Assembly: GCA_963991775.1 (NCBI GenBank)
Contig: CAXDRM010000022.1
Location: 1-17,159, forward strand
DNA: 17,159 nt
DNA from: CAXDRM01 sp963991775
GTDB taxonomy: Bacteria > Pseudomonadota > Alphaproteobacteria > Rickettsiales > JABIRX01
Reading direction: 5' to 3'
This document shows positions 1 to 7,874 of this stretch, one piece after another. The notes below the pieces were generated by a model. The model did no database searches. It worked only from the letters and a program-made list of their open reading frames with translations, and had not been told where the DNA came from. Each line of letters begins with the position of its first letter. Position 1 is the first letter of the stretch. Position numbers and translations under genes: made by a program.

Positions 1-55
1 TTAAAACATGCTGTTAAAAAAACACCATGTTTTAAAAAAGACTGCATAATATGTT
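1..55. repeat. 55-bp direct repeat with hairpin, copy 1
   Basis: These 55 bases recur without a mismatch at 178-232, an offset of 177 bases. The first 35 bases form a strong hairpin: arm TTAAAACATG at 1-10 pairs perfectly with CATGTTTTAA at 26-35, then after one C-C mismatch TGTT (12-15) pairs with AACA (21-24) around a five-A loop. The identity starts at the very first base of the window, so the true left border of the repeat is not visible and more copies may lie outside. It could be a dispersed palindromic repeat or a bidirectional terminator. Seen directly; the function is inferred. Confidence 0.85.
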
Positions 56-104
56 TTTGGGAAGTTTTGTAAAAATCAACATAGTATGCTTGTATTTTTG
101 CTGA

Positions 105-166
105 GCTCAACTTTTTAAAAACGGAGCCTATTTTGACGTAGGTGAGTATTTTAAAATAGTTGAAGC
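105..166. repeat. Imperfect palindrome between the two 55-bp repeats
   Basis: GCTCAACTTTTTAAAA at 105-120 is the reverse complement of 149-166 except for two single-base bulges, giving a stem of about 16 bp. The 28-base loop itself contains CCTA (127-130) opposite TAGG (139-142). A palindrome of about 60 bp in a non-coding spacer resembles the palindromic elements known from rickettsial genomes, but I cannot match it to a named family. Apart from this and the two flanking repeats, I see no gene in bases 1-237. Confidence 0.6.
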
Positions 167-177
167 GAAGCACTCTG

Positions 178-232
178 TTAAAACATGCTGTTAAAAAAAC
201 ACCATGTTTTAAAAAAGACTGCATAATATGTT
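178..232. repeat. 55-bp direct repeat with hairpin, copy 2 (possible gdh terminator)
   Basis: Second identical copy of the repeat at 1-55. Hairpin arms are at 178-187 and 203-212. It ends five bases before the stop codon of the minus-strand glutamate dehydrogenase gene, so on that strand the hairpin lies about 25-60 bases after the stop, where a terminator is expected. The arms end in TTTTAA rather than a clean U tract, so intrinsic termination is plausible but not certain. Confidence 0.8.
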
Positions 233-237
233 GTATT

Positions 238-3200
238 TTAGCGTGCTGCAACTTCCCTTATCCTATTACCGGCCACATTTAACATTGGAAAATCTGGATA
301 ATCATGCGCTTGAATATCATGAATTAAATTATCAAAACGCAAGATTTGCTTAGCATTTTTCTCTAACCATTCAGCCATGGCTCTATCTGGTGAAAAAGAT
401 TTTTTCTTAGATTTTGTAGCAAAAAGTACGATCTCTTGGGTGATACGCATTTGTTCATCAAAGAGATGAGCAATATAGCTTTTTAGAGAAAGTTTTTCCC
501 AATAGGTTTCGATTTTTAATTTACCAGCTAAGTTACGCAAATAACGCAAATGTAGCTTAACCCCAACCATAAAGTAAATTGCTGCTACATCTTCAACATC
601 AGCTTTAGTAACACGGCTAATTTGTACGATTTGGCACACTGTGGACATGATATCCATAGAAGCAACACGGCGGGCAATATCCTCTGGAACTTTTTTGCTA
701 ATGTAAAAATCAATTTTTTCATTAAAGATTTTACGTGTTTCTGTAGTTAGCACATTTTCAAGGTTTTTATAAACTTGCTCAATCTTACCAGAAAATTCTG
801 CAATGATTGGTGCTACATCAGTAACAGGCTGTTCTAAATTACGACAAAACCAAGCTGTAGTTCTTTCAGTTAAAATGGTAATGTCTCTAAACATTGCTAT
901 TTGTACTTTAGCTGGGATAGAGCTACCTAAATCTTGAATTGATTTCCATAATTTACGCACTGCAAAAGAATCCCTAGTAATAGTGTAAGCTCTAGCAATG
1001 TCACACATTTTTAAACCAGTATCTTCAGTCAAACGATGAAAGAAAGTAATACCCAAACGATTAACTAAACTATTAGTTACGTAAGTAGCAATGATTTCAC
1101 GCTTTAGATTGTGGTTTCTAACTTCTTTTGCAAAGTTTTTATTAAGTTGCTCAGGGAAATATCTGATTAATTCATTATAATAATATTCATCATCAGGAAT
1201 ATCCGAATTAAGAATATTTTCATAAAAATATAATTTACTATAAGCTAGTAACACGCAAAGCTCTGGTCTAGTTAAACCTAAATTTTGTGAGTGACGATTC
1301 GCTACCTCATCACTATCAGGTAAAAATTCTACCTTACGATCTAACAAGCCAATACGTTCTAAATCTTTCATGAGACGTTCTTGCTGTTCAAGAGCTTTAA
1401 CTCCATGACTTTCTGCAATACTTATTGCTTGAGTTTGTAAAAAATTATCACGTAATACTAAATATTCAACACGCTCAGTCATATCTTCAAGCAATTTATT
1501 ACGCTTAGCCATAGAAAGCTTTTTACCAGTAATAGCGCTTTGCAGGGCAATTTTGATATTAACCTCATGGTCAGAGCAATCTACCCCAGCCGAGTTATCC
1601 ATCGCATCAGTGTTAATTTTACCACCTTTAAGTGCATATTCGATACGTCCTCTTTGGGTTAGGCCTAAATTGCCACCTTCACCAACTACTTTAGTACGTA
1701 ATTCGGTAGCATCAATTCTTACTGAATCATTAGCACGGTCACCAACTTCAGTATGATTTTCTTGCGAAGATTTAACATAAGTGCCAATACCACCATTCCA
1801 TAATACATCAACTGGCGCACATAAGATTGCTTTGATTAACTCATTGGGGGTTAAAGTTAATTCTGTAATGCCAAAAGCATCAGCAGCTTTTTTACTAATG
1901 GTAATAGTTTTAGCGCTACGTTCATAAATTCCACCACCATTAGAAATCAAGTCAGCATTATAATCTGTCCAGCTTGAACGAGGTAAATTAAATAATCTTT
2001 GGCGCTCTTTATATGATTTTTTACTATCTGGGTTGGGATCGATAAAAATATGTAAATGATTAAAAGCAGCAATTAATTTGATATTATCAGAAAGCAACAT
2101 ACCATTACCAAATACGTCACCCGCCATATCTCCAACTGCTACAGCGCTAAATTCCTGTTTAGCAATATCAATACCAATTTCATGTAAATGTCTAGTGACT
2201 GAAACCCAAGCACCTTTAGCAGTAATACCCATTTTTTTATGGTCATAACCGTTAGAGCCACCTGAAGCAAAAGCATCACCCAACCAAAAATTATATTGAG
2301 CTGAAATTTCATTAGCAATATCAGAGAAAGTTGCAGTACCTTTATCCGCTGCAACTACTAAATAAGGATCATCTTCATCATAACGTACCACTTTTGCTGG
2401 CGGTACAATTTTATCAGCTACTATATTATCAGTAATATCTAATAGACCCGATAAGAAGGTTTGATAGGCTTTGACACCTTCAGCGATGAAGGAATCACGA
2501 TCTAATTTGCTTAGATCTTTTTTAACAACAAAACCACCTTTAGAGCCAGTTGGCACAATTACTGCATTTTTAGTAATTTGTGCTTTTACTAAGCCATGCA
2601 CCTCAGTACGAAAATCTTCAGTACGATCTGACCAGCGCAAACCACCTCGAGCTACTTTACCCGCTCTTAAATGAACCGCTTCCATAGTTGGTGAATAAAC
2701 AAAAATCTCAGCAAAAGGTTTTGGTAAAGGAATATCTTCGATATTTTTTGAATGTAGCTTCAGTGAGATATAATCTTTAAATTCGTTATTTTTATCACGT
2801 TGAAAAAAATTAGTACGTACTGTTGCTTCAAAAAGCTCGATCAATTTTCTGACAACTGAATCTTCTGCTAGGTTAGCAATAGCTTTAAGCGTTTTTTTAA
2901 TTTTAGCTTCTTTTTCTTTTGTTTTAGTAGCATTATTTTCTAAGAATTTTGCATAGAATAATTCGATAAAATCATTAGCAATCTGACTATTTCTAAATAA
3001 GACTTCTGCTACAAAACTAAAGCTGTAAGAAAAATTGGTTTGCTTTAAATATCTTGCATAGGATCTAATTAATGATACATCGCGTGCATTAATTTGCGCG
3101 GATAATACTAATTTATTAAGAGCATCATTTTCGATTTCGCCTAGCCAAGCTTTTTGCAAAGCTTCTTCAAAGATTAATTTGCATATAGCATAATCTTTGC

Positions 3201-5052
3201 GTTCTAAGCTGGTAATTTCTACAGCAAAATTATGTACAAAAATATTTTGCTGCTCAGCATAATTAATTTTGTAAGTATGCTCATCACGGACAATCAGGCC
3301 AAAATTTTCTAGAATAGGCATGATCTCTGACAAAATAATTTGTTGCTCTAAACTATATATTTTTAGTTGTAGAGCACTACTGCCAGCAGAGAAATTATTT
3401 AATTTGATAATAGGATCATCTTGCTTAGCTAATTTAGCAAATACTTTGATATCTTCTAAAGCATCAGTAGTTGAAAATGCTTCAGTATATGACAAAGAAA
3501 AGGCATTTTGTGATTGGCGATGAATTAGATTTGCAGTTTCTTCATCGTAATTCTGTTTTAATTCTTTATGTAATTTATCTAACCAGACAGAGGCAATATT
3601 GGTGATGTCAGCTTCTATTCTGTGATAGTCAATTTTGCTTTTCAAGCCATCGCGCAGATCAAGAATATAATGCACTCTTGCTAGAGCAGAATCACCAACT
3701 AAAGTATAATGGGCTGTTACTTCACCATTAAATTCATTTTCGAGTAAGTGCTGTACTTTTTCACGTACGCCAGTACTAAAATTATGTTTAGGGATAAAGC
3801 ATAATACGCTAATGAAACGTGAGAATTTATCTTTGCGAATAAAGATTTTGGTAATTAAACGTCCCGACAGACCAATAATACCTAAGGATATTTTATAAAG
3901 CTCATTTGCAGTAATTTGGAAAAGCTCTTCTCTAGGATAGGCTGCTAAAATTGAGGTCAGTTCTTTACCATTATGACCAGTTAAATCATAACCTGATCTA
4001 GAGATAACTTCATCAATCTTAGTACGTAATATCGGAATATTAGCGGCATTTTGATAAAATACTACAGAGGTAAATAAACCATAAAAGCGATATTCACCAA
4101 TAACATTACCAGCATTATCTAGTTTTTTAATACGAATATTATCAATATGTACCGGACGATGTACGCGTGATTTGCTACGACATTTAGTAATTTCGATTAA
4201 TTCTTCAGCATGATTATCTTTGTTCCAAACTTCTAGAGGGATAGTTTTGAGATCATCAAAATCTGCGATTTTCGCGATACCTAATTTACTTTTATTTTTA
4301 GCTTTAAAGTTGATTTTACCACTTTTTTGCTCAAGTTTAAATTCTGTGGCACCTAAAAAAATGAAGGAACGATCTTCTACCCAATCAATAAAAGCAATAT
4401 GTTCAGTAAGGTTATTATTATGTAGTTTAATATCTAAAACGCGTAACTCATTACGCACTTGATTAAGCTGATCTAAAACATCTTTCCAATCATTAACTGA
4501 AGCTCTTACTAATTTAATAACTTCATGTAGGTTTTTCTTTAATTTATCACGAGCAGCTGTGCTACTAATTTGTGAAACTTGATATTGAATAATGGATTCA
4601 TATTTTATTTTAGGATCCTCATCAGCTTTTTTTTCTATGGTTTTTAGCTTGCCTAAACTATCTCTTTTGGTAGCTACAACATGATTGATAACCCGCTCGA
4701 TATTATAGCCCATTCTGACTATTTCAGCTGTAATACTATCTACAATAAAAGGCTTATCATTATTAACTAATTCGATGATAGTATGTTGATTAGTTAGAAC
4801 ATGCTTAGCATCAGGTGTGTAAATGCGAATTTTGCTTTCTTTGAGGTTTTTTTTCTTAAAAAATTGAAAGGCTGAATCTACTAGGCTAAGTAAATACTCA
4901 TCAGATTTTAACAATAAATCTTCTTGGACAACTTTAGAAAAAAATAAATTAATGAAATCTTCGAAGCATTTTTGCTTGGCAATCTCTTTACGATTATTCT
5001 TGATAAGGTTCTTAACAATATGGTCGTAATTTTTTTCTGGTCTTAAACTCAT
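238..5052 (-). CDS. gdhB: NAD-specific glutamate dehydrogenase, large ~1600-residue type
   Basis: 1604 residues, the usual length of the large bacterial NAD-GDH family. It oxidatively deaminates glutamate to 2-oxoglutarate with NAD+ in the cytoplasm, feeding the TCA cycle. The first half is the long regulatory/ACT-like region. The catalytic core is recognisable by KVARGGLRWSDR and the following TEDFR segment (about 798-815), the glycine-rich TGSKGGFVVKK (about 832) with its conserved lysines, and the dinucleotide-binding part with GDMAGDVFGNGML (about 974) followed by HIFIDPNPD. The start has GAG about 5 bases upstream and lies 12 bases after the NtrX-like gene, so it is likely last in the operon. 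No frameshift or missing core residue was noticed. Glutamate is a main carbon source for many intracellular alphaproteobacteria, which makes its position behind a sensor/regulator pair meaningful. The gene symbol is less certain than the function. Confidence 0.95.
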   Translation of the reverse strand: MSLRPEKNYDHIVKNLIKNNRKEIAKQKCFEDFINLFFSKVVQEDLLLKSDEYLLSLVDSAFQFFKKKNLKESKIRIYTPDAKHVLTNQHTIIELVNNDKPFIVDSITAEIVRMGYNIERVINHVVATKRDSLGKLKTIEKKADEDPKIKYESIIQYQVSQISSTAARDKLKKNLHEVIKLVRASVNDWKDVLDQLNQVRNELRVLDIKLHNNNLTEHIAFIDWVEDRSFIFLGATEFKLEQKSGKINFKAKNKSKLGIAKIADFDDLKTIPLEVWNKDNHAEELIEITKCRSKSRVHRPVHIDNIRIKKLDNAGNVIGEYRFYGLFTSVVFYQNAANIPILRTKIDEVISRSGYDLTGHNGKELTSILAAYPREELFQITANELYKISLGIIGLSGRLITKIFIRKDKFSRFISVLCFIPKHNFSTGVREKVQHLLENEFNGEVTAHYTLVGDSALARVHYILDLRDGLKSKIDYHRIEADITNIASVWLDKLHKELKQNYDEETANLIHRQSQNAFSLSYTEAFSTTDALEDIKVFAKLAKQDDPIIKLNNFSAGSSALQLKIYSLEQQIILSEIMPILENFGLIVRDEHTYKINYAEQQNIFVHNFAVEITSLERKDYAICKLIFEEALQKAWLGEIENDALNKLVLSAQINARDVSLIRSYARYLKQTNFSYSFSFVAEVLFRNSQIANDFIELFYAKFLENNATKTKEKEAKIKKTLKAIANLAEDSVVRKLIELFEATVRTNFFQRDKNNEFKDYISLKLHSKNIEDIPLPKPFAEIFVYSPTMEAVHLRAGKVARGGLRWSDRTEDFRTEVHGLVKAQITKNAVIVPTGSKGGFVVKKDLSKLDRDSFIAEGVKAYQTFLSGLLDITDNIVADKIVPPAKVVRYDEDDPYLVVAADKGTATFSDIANEISAQYNFWLGDAFASGGSNGYDHKKMGITAKGAWVSVTRHLHEIGIDIAKQEFSAVAVGDMAGDVFGNGMLLSDNIKLIAAFNHLHIFIDPNPDSKKSYKERQRLFNLPRSSWTDYNADLISNGGGIYERSAKTITISKKAADAFGITELTLTPNELIKAILCAPVDVLWNGGIGTYVKSSQENHTEVGDRANDSVRIDATELRTKVVGEGGNLGLTQRGRIEYALKGGKINTDAMDNSAGVDCSDHEVNIKIALQSAITGKKLSMAKRNKLLEDMTERVEYLVLRDNFLQTQAISIAESHGVKALEQQERLMKDLERIGLLDRKVEFLPDSDEVANRHSQNLGLTRPELCVLLAYSKLYFYENILNSDIPDDEYYYNELIRYFPEQLNKNFAKEVRNHNLKREIIATYVTNSLVNRLGITFFHRLTEDTGLKMCDIARAYTITRDSFAVRKLWKSIQDLGSSIPAKVQIAMFRDITILTERTTAWFCRNLEQPVTDVAPIIAEFSGKIEQVYKNLENVLTTETRKIFNEKIDFYISKKVPEDIARRVASMDIMSTVCQIVQISRVTKADVEDVAAIYFMVGVKLHLRYLRNLAGKLKIETYWEKLSLKSYIAHLFDEQMRITQEIVLFATKSKKKSFSPDRAMAEWLEKNAKQILRFDNLIHDIQAHDYPDFPMLNVAGNRIREVAAR

Positions 5053-5064
5053 AATCTCAATTTA

Positions 5065-6384
5065 TTATTTAAGTGATTTTCTTAAAAAATCGCTATCTAT
5101 TCCTAAAGAAATTAATTTGCGATGTAAAGCTGTTCTTTCCATACCAATGAAAGCAGCAGTTTGTGAAATATTACCACTGAATCTTTTGATTTGTGATACT
5201 AAATATTCCTTTTCAAAGAGCATACGTGCGCTTTTTAAGTCAGAGGACATTACCACAAAGTCAAATTTAGCTTCATGTTCCATAGGGTTATTTTGTGCAA
5301 GATTTTTAGGTATTTGTTCTAAGGTTATTTTATTGTTAGAACTATTCATTACTTGGATAAATAACGAATCAATTAAATTATTAAATTCGAAAAAATTTCC
5401 TGGAAAATCATAATTTTGTAAGGCTGTTAGAGCAGCATCAGTAATGTCAATTTGTTCAGTGAGTTGTTGATCACTAAGTTTTTTTAAGCGATTAAAAATT
5501 AAATCAGGTAGGTCAGATTTTAATTCGCGCAATTCACTAATATGAATATGGCTTAATTCTTTAGGATGCCTATTAACGAAGTTTTTTTCATTAGGACTAG
5601 TACTATAGGTAAAAATTAGCTGTAATTTATCTGCTAGATTATATTTAGCAAAAATCTCTAAAGTTTGAGCGATGAATTTATGTGTTTTAGCTGCAAATAA
5701 ATTTACTTCTTCAATTATTAAAGTTCCGCTAATTGATTTATTTACAATAGTTTGTAGAGCTTCGTCTAAATCAAGATCTGCATCAATAAGGTTTTGACAG
5801 TTTTCTCTAATTAATTTGCCGCGCATAAAAGCACTATGGCTATGTAAAAAATGCGCAATTCTAAATTTTTCTGAACCTAATTCACCACTGATAATAATTG
5901 GCAAAGAGCTAAGATATGCGTTGTTAATATCAGCAATAAATTTGCGGAATTTTTTAGAATTTCCAACTAAGCCTAGCTCAGTAAAAATTAGGTGGTTAAT
6001 TTCTTGCGTCGCATGTTGTGCAAAAATATGATCGGTTTTGCTAATAAGCTCTAATATTCTTTTATTAGAGAAGGATGTGTTAATAAAATCTAATAAGCCT
6101 AATTTAAGCAGTTCGAAAATATCTTTAATATCAGTATGCTTATTAAGCAGAAATAATCTGTTTCTAGGATAGTTTTGTGCAATAAATTTTACTGCATAAG
6201 CAAGGCTGTTAAAATCTTTAAAGAGACTATCTGTTAAAAAAATTACATCTTGCGGTGCTGCAATGTTTTTAAGTTCGTTCTTTTCAAACTTAGTGAAAAA
6301 TTTAGATTGATAGCCGTCTAGTCTGATTTTTTCTTGATATTCAGATTTTGTCTCGCTTGAGGCAAAAATGAAGATTTGAGTCAT
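5065..6384 (-). CDS. NtrX-like transcription regulator with degenerate receiver and AAA+ domains
   Basis: 439 residues laid out like NtrX: receiver (1-120), AAA+ (about 135-345), Fis-type helix-turn-helix (about 400-432). The C-terminal IGMERTALHRKLISLGI is a clear alphaproteobacterial NtrX signature. The receiver fold is kept but its chemistry is gone: the acidic pair is A8-S9, the phosphorylated Asp position is T51 (a neighbouring D52 exists), the Ser/Thr switch is N81 and the invariant Lys is T103. In the AAA+ domain Walker A reads GELGSEKF (K173 kept, second Gly now Glu), Walker B is LIIEE with Glu for Asp, the sensor II Arg of the WPGNVRE motif is F332, and there is no GAFTGA sigma-54 loop. 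The start codon overlaps the sensor stop (TAATG at 6386-6382), so the two are translationally coupled. Inference: a phosphorylation-independent DNA-binding protein, probably still functional because the HTH is conserved. Confidence 0.85.
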   Translation of the reverse strand: MTQIFIFASSETKSEYQEKIRLDGYQSKFFTKFEKNELKNIAAPQDVIFLTDSLFKDFNSLAYAVKFIAQNYPRNRLFLLNKHTDIKDIFELLKLGLLDFINTSFSNKRILELISKTDHIFAQHATQEINHLIFTELGLVGNSKKFRKFIADINNAYLSSLPIIISGELGSEKFRIAHFLHSHSAFMRGKLIRENCQNLIDADLDLDEALQTIVNKSISGTLIIEEVNLFAAKTHKFIAQTLEIFAKYNLADKLQLIFTYSTSPNEKNFVNRHPKELSHIHISELRELKSDLPDLIFNRLKKLSDQQLTEQIDITDAALTALQNYDFPGNFFEFNNLIDSLFIQVMNSSNNKITLEQIPKNLAQNNPMEHEAKFDFVVMSSDLKSARMLFEKEYLVSQIKRFSGNISQTAAFIGMERTALHRKLISLGIDSDFLRKSLK

Positions 6385-7859
6385 TATTTACTGGGGAAAA
6401 TGTTTACTATGTATCCACTAACCTCCCCAGCGGATTTTTCAATTGATATAAAAATATGAAAATTATCGTTTAAATTTTGATTGCTGATCTTAATTTTTTT
6501 GTAAAAATATTCTTCAGGCTGCATTAAAGCATCAAGAAAGGCCTGAGTCAATTCTGGTAGTAAAATAGTAAGATCTGCATCATTAAGCTCATCTTTTTTA
6601 AGTAAAGTTTTAGCAGCGCGATTAAATAATTTAATTTGTTTTTTTTCATTCAGTAAAATTACCGCAGCTGGTTGATTACCTAGGATAGTTTCTAGAAATT
6701 CTTTTTTGCTATTTAAGATTTGTTTGGAATGGCTTAGATCACTATTTTTTTGTCCTAATTGTTTAACCATATGGTTGAATGATTTGGTCAGAATATTAAT
6801 TTCTTCATTGGTAGTTTCATTGTTAACAAAGCTATCATAATGGCCTTTGGAGACACGTCTTATTGCGGTGACAATATCGATGATTGGTAAGAGGATTCGT
6901 GAAGAATAATTGAAAGCTAACAAGGTTACTGCAAAGATGATCAATAAAATGATAAAGATAAAAATGAAGAAATATTGTTTTTGTAATTTTTTAATATTGC
7001 TTTTGAGATTTTTATAATCGAAGTTAGCAGATTCCGCATTTTTAATATGACGAATAACTTTATCATTAAGCAATTTACCCACCAATAAATAAGTGTTAGG
7101 CATAGTCTCAATTGCCACGATAGCTCTTAAAAAGCTATCATCTTGATTCATTAATAAATTATAACCCATTTCGTTGGGCTTGAAATCGCGTTTAAATTCA
7201 AAATCTTCTGGAAAAAATGAGAAAGAGGTTTTAGCCAGAATTTTGATATTCTCGCTTTCTGGATTATAGACAAAAATCACTGCTTCAGTAAGCGATAAAA
7301 AAGCTGCGCGTCCAGCAAAGCTGCTTTCAAAGATAGCAGGGCTTAAAATAATATTTTTAGTATTTTGCTCAGTATATTTTTTTAAATTTATAATATCATC
7401 AGAGATATTTTCGCGATGTTCAGCGATATAGATATTTGAGATTTCCAAAGATTCATCAAGAGAGGTAGAGATAATGTTGCTAAACCAGGATTTGCTACTT
7501 AGTGAAAAAAACAATAAAGAAAAAATCAAAGTCAACACTAAAGGTGCAATACATAATGCGCTTAAGACAGCGACGATTCTGGTCTGAAATTTGAAAGTGA
7601 AGTTATCTTTTCTTTTAGCTTGGATAAATTTTTTGCTAATTAAGAAGATATAGATGCTTATAATGGTAAATAAAGCAGCATCAATAATGATTAAGATTGT
7701 TGGAAAATTGCCACCAATAAATTTTTGTTCAGGTAGTTTGGTTGCTGCAATAAAATTAGCTATTGCAACAATAATTGTTACTGCAAGTATCAGTATGGCA
7801 GCAAAGTTAGAAGTAAGCTTCTCAGAAAATAATTTTTTACTATTTTGTCGCATGTTCAT
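6384..7859 (-). CDS. NtrY-like membrane sensor lacking the histidine kinase module
   Basis: 491 residues. Three N-terminal membrane helices (about 19-39, 52-75, 96-120), an extracytoplasmic sensing region (about 121-295), a fourth helix (297-317), a HAMP linker (about 318-370) with RILLPIIDIV, and a PAS domain (about 385-490) with GNQPAAVILLNEKKQI and LFNRAAKTLL. This order is that of NtrY, but the protein stops at the end of PAS (SGYIVNIFPSK). The H-box with its phospho-accepting His and the ATP-binding N, G1 and G2 boxes are absent. The stop codon overlaps the next gene's start by one base, so no remnant of a kinase domain can lie between them. It may signal by conformation, dimerise with another kinase, or be a reduced remnant. 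Rickettsial NtrY-like proteins are generally near 600 residues, so this one is short by about the kinase module. Confidence 0.85.
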   Translation of the reverse strand: MNMRQNSKKLFSEKLTSNFAAILILAVTIIVAIANFIAATKLPEQKFIGGNFPTILIIIDAALFTIISIYIFLISKKFIQAKRKDNFTFKFQTRIVAVLSALCIAPLVLTLIFSLLFFSLSSKSWFSNIISTSLDESLEISNIYIAEHRENISDDIINLKKYTEQNTKNIILSPAIFESSFAGRAAFLSLTEAVIFVYNPESENIKILAKTSFSFFPEDFEFKRDFKPNEMGYNLLMNQDDSFLRAIVAIETMPNTYLLVGKLLNDKVIRHIKNAESANFDYKNLKSNIKKLQKQYFFIFIFIILLIIFAVTLLAFNYSSRILLPIIDIVTAIRRVSKGHYDSFVNNETTNEEINILTKSFNHMVKQLGQKNSDLSHSKQILNSKKEFLETILGNQPAAVILLNEKKQIKLFNRAAKTLLKKDELNDADLTILLPELTQAFLDALMQPEEYFYKKIKISNQNLNDNFHIFISIEKSAGEVSGYIVNIFPSK

Positions 7860-7874
7860 ATTGAATCAAAAAAA

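Noticed and set aside
1..232. CRISPR array at the left edge
   Set aside because: Only two copies, 55 bp long, with a 122-base spacer that is itself palindromic; this does not fit CRISPR geometry and no cas gene is present.
6370..6400. Frameshift joining the NtrY-like and NtrX-like genes into one hybrid sensor
   Set aside because: The sensor stop and regulator start overlap as TAATG with clear domain ends on both sides; this is the normal form of translational coupling.
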